A stretch of DNA of 8,773 bases from Mariprofundus sp. Its GTDB lineage: Bacteria > Pseudomonadota > Zetaproteobacteria > Mariprofundales > Mariprofundaceae. Under the pieces are notes generated by a model. It searched no databases. It was not told the origin of the DNA and saw only the letters and a program-made list of their open reading frames with translations. The position numbers and the translations under genes are program-made. The DNA lies in contig WFUI01000193.1 in assembly GCA_015485035.1 (NCBI GenBank), positions 1 to 8,773 of the forward strand, written 5' to 3'. Positions 1-6,301 of this stretch are shown here, in pieces. The first letter of the stretch is position 1; each line of letters opens with the position of its first letter.

Positions 1-41
1 GGCTGATTTTTGCCAGGATAGCAATCAATCAGCATCTCCTT

Positions 42-49
42 AAGAGGTG
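42..49 (+). promoter_or_regulatory. Ribosome binding site of the first gene
   Basis: AAGAGGTG lies 7 bases before the ATG at 57. It is a good match to the Shine-Dalgarno consensus and supports that start. Only 56 bases of upstream sequence are in the window and no convincing promoter is seen there. Confidence 0.6.
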
Positions 50-56
50 CGGGCAC

Positions 57-641
57 ATGAAAATGAAACCGGTCTTCCATCTGGATATGAGTGGATATTC
101 AAAAGATGAACCGAAAGCCATGCTTGAAATGATCGGAGGATGGCTTCTTGCAAACCTGAAAGAGCAATATCCTGAAAACAAGGGTTATACCATTCATCGT
201 GTCATCCGTGCCAGAGCCAGCCCGTTTACAGCCCACTGGGATATCTATCTAAGCAGAGGACATTTCTGGAAATTCAAGCTATCTCTTGAAATATCCCGAG
301 CAAACAAAAACGTATTTTTCAATATTTCCATGGGCCGGGATCTGGATCATAATGTTGCATATTTGATAGCCGGGTTGGTGATCAGTCTGATCAGTCTGAT
401 CATAGCTTTCATCGACCCGGGCAAAACATTCAACAGCAATATCATATTACCTGTCCTGATCGGGACATTTTTAGGTGGCTTTACCCTGCTTATACCCATT
501 AGATGGATATTTCGGCCTTATATTCTCAGAAAAGCCAGGGATAAAGGCATCGAAGAGGCTGAAATCTATCTGCTTGAAGAAATCAAGGTGTTACTTGGCC
601 GTGCCGGATGCCTGACTCAACCGGAAAAAGCTTCCCCGTAG
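57..641 (+). CDS. Hypothetical two-helix inner-membrane protein
   Basis: I do not recognise this 194-residue protein. A soluble N-terminal part (about residues 1-99) with mixed charged and aromatic residues is followed by two hydrophobic segments at about 100-119 and 129-150, joined by a loop of about 10 residues. A charged, helix-prone C-terminal tail (151-194) follows. The two helices should form a membrane hairpin with most of the protein on one side, probably the cytoplasm given the Arg/Lys-rich stretch after the second helix. The ATG at 57 is preceded at 7 bases by a good ribosome binding site; a second ATG two codons later is possible. Codon use looks somewhat more AT-rich than in the helicase gene next door. 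Its last 25 bases overlap the 3' end of the convergent carbonic anhydrase gene. No function can be assigned. Confidence 0.8.
   Translation: MKMKPVFHLDMSGYSKDEPKAMLEMIGGWLLANLKEQYPENKGYTIHRVIRARASPFTAHWDIYLSRGHFWKFKLSLEISRANKNVFFNISMGRDLDHNVAYLIAGLVISLISLIIAFIDPGKTFNSNIILPVLIGTFLGGFTLLIPIRWIFRPYILRKARDKGIEEAEIYLLEEIKVLLGRAGCLTQPEKASP
380..402 (+). repeat. 9-base tandem repeat inside a coding region
   Basis: GATCAGTCT occurs twice in direct succession (380-388 and 389-397), followed by a partial third copy, GATCA. In frame it encodes Ile-Ser-Leu twice within the first membrane helix of the hypothetical protein at 57-641 (residues 109-114). Gain or loss of a unit would keep the frame and change helix length by three residues. 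Confidence 0.85.
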
Positions 642-1252
642 CAGGCTTCCCATGCTTCCTGACTGCGGAATTCAATCCCCAACTGCTTAAGCAGCCCATC
701 GTGAATATCGTAGATCACGCCAATCACATTGACCTGCTGTCCGCGCTTCCACGCCTCACGTATGATCGTATTACGACAGATATTATGCACCTGAGCTTCA
801 ACATTGAGTTCTGCCAAACGATTGGCGCGTTCACTGCGTTCCAGATGGTTTAATTCTTCAGCATACCGGTTATAAACAAAGCGCACCTGATCCAGCCACA
901 GATCAACCGGGTTCACGCCTTTATGTTCAAGCGCCGCATTCACACCACCGCAACCGTAGTGCCCGCAAACAACAATATTGGGCACCTTCAATTCATCAAT
1001 CGCGTATTCCAGTACAGCCAGACAGTTCAAATCATTGGTTGCAAACACATTGGCAACATTACGGTGCACAAACACAGACCCCATCGGCAGGCCGATCAGC
1101 TGATCCGGCCCTACCCGGGCATCCGAGCAGCCAATCCACAGAATCTCCGGCTTTTGGCTATGCGAAATGGACTCAAGATAACCCGGATTCTCTTTTCTGA
1201 TTCGCTCAGACCACTCCCGATTATTTTTCATCATTTGTCTGATCGTATGCAT
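617..1252 (-). CDS. can: Beta-carbonic anhydrase (type II)
   Basis: Zinc enzyme of the cytoplasm that interconverts CO2 and bicarbonate, supplying bicarbonate for carboxylation reactions. The 211-residue protein carries the beta-class zinc ligands Cys42 and Asp44 with its partner Arg46 (CSDAR), and His98 and Cys101 (CGHYGCGG). These are the same positions as in E. coli Can, which supports the ATG at 1252. Trp39, Val47, Arg64 and Tyr181 are also present; in the E. coli/Haemophilus type II enzymes these surround the non-catalytic bicarbonate site that switches activity off. It is the last gene of a minus-strand operon, 22 bases after the ferredoxin gene. No strong Shine-Dalgarno is visible before the start, so translation may depend on ribosomes arriving from upstream. 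The stop codon lies inside the 3' end of the convergent gene. Family assignment is very secure; the allosteric behaviour is inferred. Confidence 0.96.
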   Translation of the reverse strand: MHTIRQMMKNNREWSERIRKENPGYLESISHSQKPEILWIGCSDARVGPDQLIGLPMGSVFVHRNVANVFATNDLNCLAVLEYAIDELKVPNIVVCGHYGCGGVNAALEHKGVNPVDLWLDQVRFVYNRYAEELNHLERSERANRLAELNVEAQVHNICRNTIIREAWKRGQQVNVIGVIYDIHDGLLKQLGIEFRSQEAWEACYGEAFSG

Positions 1253-1274
1253 ATGGAAAGTCTAGCCCTGCAGC

Positions 1275-1514
1275 TCAATCAGGCAAGCAGTAGCGCCTCC
1301 CCGGTGCATCCGCAGCTGTTTCCGTTCGTTCCAGTGTAGCACGATGGATAATGCGATCATGCAAACGGACAATCGGAGAATACGTACATAGACTCTGGCA
1401 ACCCAGAGTTTCAACTGCCATACCCTGACATTTCAACTGCGCGGCCAGCGTCAGACCGCCGTAATCCCTGCAACGCGGGCCATGACATACGCCGACCACG
1501 ACCTGTTTGCTCAT
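1275..1514 (-). CDS. Small thioredoxin-fold [2Fe-2S] ferredoxin-like protein
   Basis: A 79-residue protein resembling the (2Fe-2S) ferredoxin-domain family related to the NuoE subunit of complex I. Four cysteines sit as a C-x4-C pair (Cys10, Cys15, in [11 protein letters not shown]) and a C-x3-C pair (Cys39, Cys43, in GCQSLC), the spacing used by thioredoxin-like [2Fe-2S] proteins to hold one cluster. The segment after the second pair ([10 protein letters not shown]) is also typical. It should be a soluble cytoplasmic electron carrier, but its redox partner is unknown and nothing nearby suggests one. The ATG overlaps the stop codon of the helicase gene by four bases (ATGA), and AGAAAGG lies 6 bases upstream within a hairpin. 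This arrangement suggests translational coupling. The family call is good; the physiological role is open. Confidence 0.85.
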   Translation of the reverse strand: MSKQVVVGVCHGPRCRDYGGLTLAAQLKCQGMAVETLGCQSLCTYSPIVRLHDRIIHRATLERTETAADAPGRRYCLPD

Positions 1515-2791
1515 GAAGCCTTTCTGGCTTCCCTTTCACGCCTGCCGGGGCGTCTGCCACGAGCGCTGCGCGGTTTGCGCGGCGAATGCGGATTGTGCCG
1601 ACGGTGTTCGGGTCTGCCGCGCTGTTGTTCGGTCTGCGCCTGCAGTTCATCTTCCGGTCGCGGTTCAAAACCTGCAATCAACGCTGATGGAATAGCTTTT
1701 TTCATTAATCGCTCGATACCGCGCAGTAATTTATCTTCTTCGCCACAAACCAGGGACAGCGCTTCTCCGGTGCGCCCGGCCCGACCGGTGCGGCCGATGC
1801 GATGAATATAATCTTCAGCCACATGCGGCAGCTCAAAATTGACCACATGCGGCAACTGATCAATATCCAGACCGCGCGCCGCGATATCAGTGGCAACCAG
1901 CACCCGGATGCCGCCTTTTTTGAAGTCTGCCAACGCTTTGGTTCGCGCCGTCTGGCTCTTGTTGCCATGAATAGCGGCAGCATGAATGCCGTCGGACTCC
2001 AGTTGTTTGGTTAAGCGGTTCGCACCATGTTTGGTTTTGGTGAACACCAGCACCTGCTGCCAGTTACCCTCGGAAATCAAATGCGATAACAATGCCCGCT
2101 TTTTCGACTTGCTGACCGGATGAACGACCTGCGTGACCTGATGGGTGGCTTCGTTACGCGCCACTTCGACAAATACCGGCGAGTTCAGAAAGCCGCCGGC
2201 CAGTTGTTTGATTTCTTTGGAAAACGTAGCCGAAAACAACAGGTTCTGGCGCTGTCTTGGCAGTAATTTCAGCACACGGCGAATATCGTGGATAAAGCCC
2301 ATATCGAGCATGCGATCGGCTTCATCGAGTACAAAAAACTCGATTTTTGACAGGTCTACCTTGCGCTGGTTGGCCAGATCCAGCAAACGCCCGGGAGTCG
2401 CCACCAGAATATCGACGCCGCGTTTCAATTTTTCAATCTGCGGGTTGATGCCCACACCGCCGAACACCACGGTGGAGCGTAACGGCAGGTATTTACCATA
2501 CGTCGAAACGCTTTCGCCAATCTGTGCCGCCAGTTCACGCGTCGGCGTCAATACCAGCGCCCGCACCGGACGTTGATGATGCCGCTCGACATGATTTTTC
2601 TGCATCAGATGCAGCATCGGCAGCGTAAAACCGGCGGTCTTGCCGGTGCCGGTCTGTGCGCCGGCCAGAATATCGTGGCCTTCCAGCACCACCGGTATGG
2701 ATTTTTCCTGTACAGGTGTCGGGGTTGTATATCCCTGATCATTGACCGCACGCAGGAGTTCGGCTGACAAGCCGAGTTGATCGAATTTCAT
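1511..2791 (-). CDS. rhlE: ATP-dependent DEAD-box RNA helicase, RhlE type
   Basis: Cytoplasmic RNA helicase that uses ATP to unwind short RNA duplexes, in this family linked to ribosome maturation and mRNA turnover. All DEAD-box motifs are present in order: Q motif around residues 20-33 with Gln28, Walker A AQTGTGKT (45-52), PTRELA (83-88), TPGR (132-135), DEAD (156-159), SAT (187-189), the ARGLDI motif (305-310) and HRIGRTGR (330-337). The opening [13 protein letters not shown] closely matches the RhlE subfamily start. After the RecA-like core, residues from about 385 form an Arg-rich, disordered tail that probably binds RNA; its DNA is strikingly GC-rich. Length (426 residues) is normal for RhlE. 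The ATG at 2791 has only a weak ribosome binding site (TGGAA about 10 bases upstream). It is the first gene of a three-gene minus-strand operon. The subfamily name rests on sequence resemblance. Confidence 0.95.
   Translation of the reverse strand: MKFDQLGLSAELLRAVNDQGYTTPTPVQEKSIPVVLEGHDILAGAQTGTGKTAGFTLPMLHLMQKNHVERHHQRPVRALVLTPTRELAAQIGESVSTYGKYLPLRSTVVFGGVGINPQIEKLKRGVDILVATPGRLLDLANQRKVDLSKIEFFVLDEADRMLDMGFIHDIRRVLKLLPRQRQNLLFSATFSKEIKQLAGGFLNSPVFVEVARNEATHQVTQVVHPVSKSKKRALLSHLISEGNWQQVLVFTKTKHGANRLTKQLESDGIHAAAIHGNKSQTARTKALADFKKGGIRVLVATDIAARGLDIDQLPHVVNFELPHVAEDYIHRIGRTGRAGRTGEALSLVCGEEDKLLRGIERLMKKAIPSALIAGFEPRPEDELQAQTEQQRGRPEHRRHNPHSPRKPRSARGRRPGRREREARKAS
1515..1531 (-). promoter_or_regulatory. 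mRNA hairpin covering the ferredoxin ribosome binding site
   Basis: In the minus-strand transcript GAAGCC-AGAAA-GGCTTC forms a perfect 6-base-pair stem with a 5-base loop, ending directly at the ATG of the ferredoxin gene. The likely Shine-Dalgarno (AGAAAGG) is split between loop and stem. The hairpin lies in the last codons of the helicase gene, so translating ribosomes would open it. The structure is visible; the regulatory effect is inferred. Confidence 0.5.
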
Positions 2792-3006
2792 TTATGTTTA
2801 TTCCAGTTGCACCCGAACATGGCCTGTTCACACAAAGACTCACTGAAATGATGGGTGCTGTTTTAGTTTCCGAATCGCCGGACATCAGTGACTGACCGGG
2901 CAGACGAAGGGAATGAAATATCCCTTCAGGAGATGCGCATACTGACCATTTCCGTATAAATCGCAACCAGTAGAAACCCGCCCCGTTGCTGCGTAGTGTA
3001 GCGCTG
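2792..3006. promoter_or_regulatory. Divergent intergenic region between rhlE and the PAP2 gene
   Basis: This 215-base stretch separates two divergent operons and should hold both promoters. On the plus strand TATAAAT at 2955-2961 could serve as a -10 element, but no good -35 lies at the right distance. On the minus strand I see no convincing sigma-70 pair before rhlE. It contains the 7-base inverted repeat at 2906-2927. Reading frames through it look like chance. Confidence 0.4.
2906..2927. repeat. Perfect 7-base inverted repeat in divergent promoter region
   Basis: GAAGGGA (2906-2912) and TCCCTTC (2921-2927) are perfect inverse complements separated by 8 bases (ATGAAATA). It is not followed by a T-run on either strand, so it does not look like a terminator. 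Its place in a divergent promoter region would suit a dimeric repressor site, which is only a guess. Confidence 0.45.
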
Positions 3007-3723
3007 ATGCAAAATGATACTGCTACACACACCCTGTTCCGCTTGATTAACGATGCTCACACGCCACTGGGCGATGCCTTTTTCGGCATCGTTACCGGCC
3101 TCGGCGATGGACTGGTAATTTCGCTGCTGTGTTCATTATTGATGCTGTTTCGTTTGCGCCTCGGTATTGCATCTGTGCTGGCTTATCTTATCTCGGGCCT
3201 GATCGCGCAAATATTGAAACGGCTGTTCGATATGCCCCGCCCGCCCGCCGTACTCGATCATGTGCATGTGCTCGGGCATACGCTCACATCCCACAGTTTC
3301 CCATCCGGCCATGCTACTTCCGATGGCGTCATGGTATTGCTGGCTTTTTTGATCTGGTCGCACAGAGACTGGCGCAGCTGGAGCATAGCAACGCTGTTTG
3401 CGCTGGCTGCCATCGGGCGCATTTATGTCGGGGTGCATTTCCCCCTTGATGTGGCTGTCGGACTGGCAATCGGCATAGGAACGATGTGGCTATTCTGGCG
3501 CTGGTCGGCGGCATGGCCGATCGCAACATGGGAACAATCGCCATGGGCATGGAAGATTCCCGGCTTCCTCGTGGCAGTGCAGGCGGCGGTCCTGGGGCTG
3601 GGTTATCATATACAGCCATCGACAGCCAGCGCGCTGACCCTCATTATACCGCTAGCATCGCTGTTTACTCTTATGCAGGTTTGGAAAGGAAAGCTTGGGA
3701 ACAGGCAACAGGAGAAGGGATAA
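3007..3723 (+). CDS. PAP2-family membrane phosphatase
   Basis: Integral membrane acid phosphatase of the type 2 phosphatidic acid phosphatase (PAP2) superfamily, whose members dephosphorylate lipid phosphates such as phosphatidate, phosphatidylglycerol phosphate or undecaprenyl pyrophosphate. Counting from the ATG at 3007 (238 residues), the three phosphatase motifs are complete: K71-x6-R78-P79, P99-S-G-H102, and R138-x5-H144-x3-D148, where His144 should be the nucleophile. About five or six hydrophobic helices span the protein, with the catalytic residues in the usual periplasm-facing loops. A TTG at 2986 is an alternative start seven codons upstream. Neither start has a strong ribosome binding site. 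It opens a four-gene operon, with holC starting one base after its stop. The true substrate cannot be told from sequence. Confidence 0.9.
   Translation: MQNDTATHTLFRLINDAHTPLGDAFFGIVTGLGDGLVISLLCSLLMLFRLRLGIASVLAYLISGLIAQILKRLFDMPRPPAVLDHVHVLGHTLTSHSFPSGHATSDGVMVLLAFLIWSHRDWRSWSIATLFALAAIGRIYVGVHFPLDVAVGLAIGIGTMWLFWRWSAAWPIATWEQSPWAWKIPGFLVAVQAAVLGLGYHIQPSTASALTLIIPLASLFTLMQVWKGKLGNRQQEKG
3710..3719 (+). promoter_or_regulatory. Ribosome binding site deciding the holC TTG start
   Basis: AGGAGAAGGG ends 5 bases before the TTG at 3725. This strong purine-rich site favours that TTG over the in-frame TTG at 3695, which has no comparable signal. It lies in the last codons of the PAP2 gene. Confidence 0.6.
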
Positions 3724-3724
3724 C

Positions 3725-4171
3725 TTGAGCGACGATCATGAAATACAGGTTCACTTTGAACTGCTGGAACGACCCGACCGCGTGGAGGGCATTGCCCGCC
3801 TGTTGCTCAGACGCGGCCGCTTAACCCCGCATGCATTGATTCTTTGTCCCGATGCCGGTTTTGCCGCCCAGCTTGATGAGAGGTTATGGACGATTCATCC
3901 CGAGTCTTTTCTGGCTCATGGCGTAGCTGAAGCCGATGAAAGCAAAAACACCGATCATCCGATTCTGTTGTCCACCGTTATCCTGCGCGATAATCAGCCT
4001 GAAATACTCATTAATGGTGGCATGGAAATCCCGCCCGATGTATCCGGATTTTCACATATCGTGGATTTTGTCGATGGCTGGGACGAAGCCCTGAAACAGG
4101 CTGCGCGCGAACGTTTCCGTACTTATCGCCAGATGGGTCTGGAGCCAGCCTACCTCGGAGGTCAGTCATGA
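3725..4171 (+). CDS. holC: DNA polymerase III subunit chi (HolC)
   Basis: Chi is the accessory clamp-loader subunit that pairs with psi (HolD) and links the replisome to single-strand binding protein. From TTG 3725 the product is 148 residues, nearly the size of E. coli chi (147). Recognisable family segments are the opening beta strand IQVHFELL (7-14), HALILCPD (36-43), the DERLWTIHPESFLAHG stretch (51-66), a hydrophobic strand ending EILIN (93-97), and the C-terminal FSHIVDFVDGWDEAL helix region followed by RERFRTYRQMG (128-138). The start is set by the strong upstream ribosome binding site. The gene begins one base after the PAP2 stop and its TGA overlaps the ATG of the PilZ gene (ATGA). 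In many proteobacteria holC lies between pepA and valS, so this position is unusual. No psi gene is visible. Confidence 0.85.
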   Translation: MSDDHEIQVHFELLERPDRVEGIARLLLRRGRLTPHALILCPDAGFAAQLDERLWTIHPESFLAHGVAEADESKNTDHPILLSTVILRDNQPEILINGGMEIPPDVSGFSHIVDFVDGWDEALKQAARERFRTYRQMGLEPAYLGGQS

Positions 4172-4587
4172 TGGATGAACGCAGAACCTTTTTTCGTCAC
4201 CCGGCCGCAGCACCGATTCAGGTGTTCCCGCAACAAAAAGTTCTTCACATGCCGATGCGTGATATCAGTGATGGCGGCCTTGCATTCAAAAGCAATGTAT
4301 TTCTGGAAGAGGGGAAAGTGCTGAAAATCCGGATCCCACATGTAAAGCCCCCGTTTGAAGCATCCTGTGTCGTTCGCTGGCGACGCAGGCTAGATGATGA
4401 CAACTATTTTGAAATTGGCGTGATGTTTCTTGATGAACAAACCCGGTTTCGCGTACGCATGGTCGAACAGGTCTGTCATATCATGCAGTACCGGCAACAG
4501 CTTGCGGAAAAAGGGCGGACCCTGACATTTGAAGAAGCTGCGAAAGAATGGGTTGATATGAATGCAGCCAGTTTCGGGAAATGTTAA
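4168..4587 (+). CDS. PilZ-domain cyclic-di-GMP binding protein
   Basis: A 139-residue single-domain PilZ protein, expected to bind cyclic-di-GMP and pass the signal to an unknown partner, affecting processes such as motility, adhesion or exopolysaccharide production. Both ligand motifs are intact: R6-x3-R10 (in RRTFFR) and D32-x-S34-x2-G37 (in DISDGG). The beta-barrel region continues to about residue 90 (GVMF near the end), and residues 91-139 look helical. Intact motifs separate it from type IV pilus PilZ itself, which lacks them. The ATG at 4168 overlaps the holC stop (ATGA) after a good GGAGGT site at 4157-4162; the next ATG (4171) is equally possible. Its own stop overlaps the DUF2461 start by 7 bases. 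No cyclase or phosphodiesterase is in the window. Confidence 0.9.
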   Translation: MMDERRTFFRHPAAAPIQVFPQQKVLHMPMRDISDGGLAFKSNVFLEEGKVLKIRIPHVKPPFEASCVVRWRRRLDDDNYFEIGVMFLDEQTRFRVRMVEQVCHIMQYRQQLAEKGRTLTFEEAAKEWVDMNAASFGKC

Positions 4588-5273
4588 TACCACATCCGCA
4601 CTTCTCATCATCAACATTTGCCTTCCTTGAGGAACTGGCAGCCAATAACAACCGAGACTGGTTTTCCGATCATAAACAGCGTTACGATGATGAAGTAAGG
4701 GCACCGGCGCTGGCATTTATTGAAGCAGCAGGAGAACAATTGCCCGGGTTTGCGCCCCGCTTTGTCGCAGACAACAGAAAAACGGGCGGCTCACTGATGC
4801 GGGTATACCGCGATACCCGCTTCTCCAGAGATAAAACACCGTATAAAACCAATATCGGCATCCAGTTTCGTCATGAAGCAGGCAAAGATATCCATGCGCC
4901 GGGTTATTATGTACATATCAGTGCAGCGGAATGTTTTGTCGGTGTCGGCATCTGGCACCCACCATCGGATACGCTCGCGGCAATCCGGAAAGCCATGACC
5001 GAAAAACCGCAGGTCTGGTCGGAAATACGCAACGATGAACAATTCAACCGCTGGTTTTCCATGTCCGGAAGCAGCCTGAAAACCGCACCGCGTGGCTTCG
5101 ATAAAACCCATCCGCTGATTGATGACCTCAAACGTAAAGACTTCATAGGCATAGCGCATCTGCCGCCGGCGCTGGTCGAGCAGGATGATTTCAGTCATAT
5201 CGTCTGTGATTATTTTGCTGTCGGGACTCCGTTTATGCGTTTTCTTTGCAATGCCTTACATCTGCCATTTTGA
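4581..5273 (+). CDS. DUF2461 / TIGR02453 family protein
   Basis: A 230-residue soluble protein of the conserved but uncharacterised DUF2461 family. Diagnostic stretches are the early FLEELAANNNRDWF segment (15-28) and the RVYRDTRFSRDKTPYKTNIG stretch (74-93). The following GYYVHIS and GVGIWHP segments (109-126) and RGFDKTHPLIDDLKRKDF (171-188) also fit the family. Length matches the usual 210-230 residues and there is no signal peptide or membrane helix. The ATG at 4581 lies within the end of the PilZ gene (7-base overlap), so translation is probably coupled. It closes the PAP2-holC-PilZ operon; about 180 non-coding bases follow. The biochemical role is unknown and the neighbours do not settle it. 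Confidence 0.88.
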   Translation: MLIPHPHFSSSTFAFLEELAANNNRDWFSDHKQRYDDEVRAPALAFIEAAGEQLPGFAPRFVADNRKTGGSLMRVYRDTRFSRDKTPYKTNIGIQFRHEAGKDIHAPGYYVHISAAECFVGVGIWHPPSDTLAAIRKAMTEKPQVWSEIRNDEQFNRWFSMSGSSLKTAPRGFDKTHPLIDDLKRKDFIGIAHLPPALVEQDDFSHIVCDYFAVGTPFMRFLCNALHLPF

Positions 5274-5334
5274 CCATTTCCTGTCATTTGATTCTTTCTC
5301 TCCGCAGCAGATACTGCACAAATAAACTTTGCCA

Positions 5335-5356
5335 GGTCGGTATTACATGGCCGACC
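5335..5356. repeat. 6-base inverted repeat between operons
   Basis: GGTCGG (5335-5340) and CCGACC (5351-5356) are perfect inverse complements with a 10-base loop. There is no following T-run, so a rho-independent terminator for the upstream operon is not well supported. It lies directly before the possible promoter of the next operon. Confidence 0.4.
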
Positions 5357-5357
5357 A

Positions 5358-5386
5358 TTGCACTCGGGCATCACATCGGAAATAAT
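5358..5386 (+). promoter_or_regulatory. Possible sigma-70 promoter for the ypjD-corB operon
   Basis: TTGCAC (5358-5363) and AATAAT (5381-5386) are separated by 17 bases. The -10 matches five of six consensus bases, the -35 only three. It lies about 70 bases before the ATG at 5455. A short palindrome, GTATG-A-CATAC, at 5411-5421 sits downstream and could be an operator. Otherwise the 5274-5454 gap shows no gene. Confidence 0.35.
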
Positions 5387-5454
5387 CTGCGACTATGTTC
5401 GCAATCTGTTGTATGACATACTTACCTGTCCTTGCAAAAAGGAAAAACTGAAAA

Positions 5455-6270
5455 ATGACCTCAACGATTCTGTTCTTTACATCCGGTCTGCTAACGCTGC
5501 TATGTGCCATCATCATCTGGCGCAATGCCCTGAAAGGAAACAGCGCACAAAATCCGACCAATAGTATTGCAGGCATCCTGGCCATCGCAATCGTGCTCAA
5601 TATCTGGGCGATTCATCTGCTGGGATCCATGACTGCCGGTGGTATCAATTTTACACTGGCAACCAGTACGGCAATCATGACTCTGCTTGTACAGATCATT
5701 TACAGTATCGGTATTTTGCGGCATGGCATTCAGGGCCTGGGATTGTTTTTACTGCCGGCAATCGCTGTCCCCCTGTTCCTTATTCCATTGCTGCCGGAGG
5801 CACATGCACCCAACTGGGTACATACTTCCTCAGTGCTGGAAACCAGCCATCTGCTGATATCCATGCTGGCCTATGCCATACTGACACTGGCGGCGATCCA
5901 TGCCGTTATGCAAATAATGCTGGATCGGGCACTGAAGAAAAAACGATTATCCATGCTCGTTCAGACACTGCCGGCACTGGTGGATATTGAACGTCATATG
6001 TTTGCCCAGGTAAAGATAGCCACGCTCATGATTGGTATCAGTATTTTAACCGGGCTGATATGGCAATGGGTTGAGTACCAGCATTTTGCCTTGCTTAATC
6101 ACAAGGTATTACTGGCGCTGTTTTCCTTCGGCGTTCTGATTTTGCTGCAGATCAAGCGACGTCGCGTCAGTTGGACCACACGCATTGCCAGTCGAACGGT
6201 ACTGACCGCTTACGGGCTGCTTATTCTGGCCTATTTCGGCGTCAAACTGATTCATTCCCTGTTAAACTAA
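5455..6270 (+). CDS. ypjD: YpjD-like inner-membrane protein, CcsA/cytochrome c assembly family
   Basis: A 271-residue polytopic membrane protein of the CcsA/CcmC-like cytochrome c assembly superfamily, closest by look and context to E. coli YpjD. Eight hydrophobic segments can be drawn at about 4-22, 37-57, 66-88, 96-113, 131-153, 186-206, 214-234 and 247-267. Family-typical points are His132 in SHLLISMLAY, His216 in the NHK motif before the seventh helix, and the basic KRRRVSW patch (234-240) before the last helix. The Trp-rich WWD haem loop of true haem handlers is not evident, so haem transport should not be assumed. AAGGAA at 5439-5444 is an acceptable ribosome binding site for the ATG at 5455. 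It is followed after 31 bases by a CorB-type gene, the same order as ypjD-yfjD in E. coli. Its precise function is unknown. Confidence 0.85.
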   Translation: MTSTILFFTSGLLTLLCAIIIWRNALKGNSAQNPTNSIAGILAIAIVLNIWAIHLLGSMTAGGINFTLATSTAIMTLLVQIIYSIGILRHGIQGLGLFLLPAIAVPLFLIPLLPEAHAPNWVHTSSVLETSHLLISMLAYAILTLAAIHAVMQIMLDRALKKKRLSMLVQTLPALVDIERHMFAQVKIATLMIGISILTGLIWQWVEYQHFALLNHKVLLALFSFGVLILLQIKRRRVSWTTRIASRTVLTAYGLLILAYFGVKLIHSLLN

Positions 6271-6301
6271 AGCCGTATTCACATGGATAAATACCTTACG
6301 C

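Noticed and set aside
923..1339. 138-codon plus-strand frame across the carbonic anhydrase and ferredoxin genes
   Set aside because: Antisense to two well-supported genes; the protein is low-complexity and basic with no recognisable domain.
1819..1854. 12-base direct repeat CCACATGCGGCA in rhlE
   Set aside because: Explained by Leu-Pro-His-Val coded twice (residues 313-316 and 321-324) in a conserved helicase segment with identical codons.
2739..3032. 97-codon minus-strand frame across the rhlE start and intergenic region
   Set aside because: Overlaps the clear RhlE N-terminus and has no recognisable family; more likely chance.
3695..4171. Longer HolC from the TTG at 3695 (158 residues)
   Set aside because: It would overlap the PAP2 end and lacks a ribosome binding site, while the TTG at 3725 has a strong one and gives the usual chi length.
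5335..5356. Rho-independent terminator after the DUF2461 gene
   Set aside because: The stem is short, the loop is 10 bases and no T-run follows.
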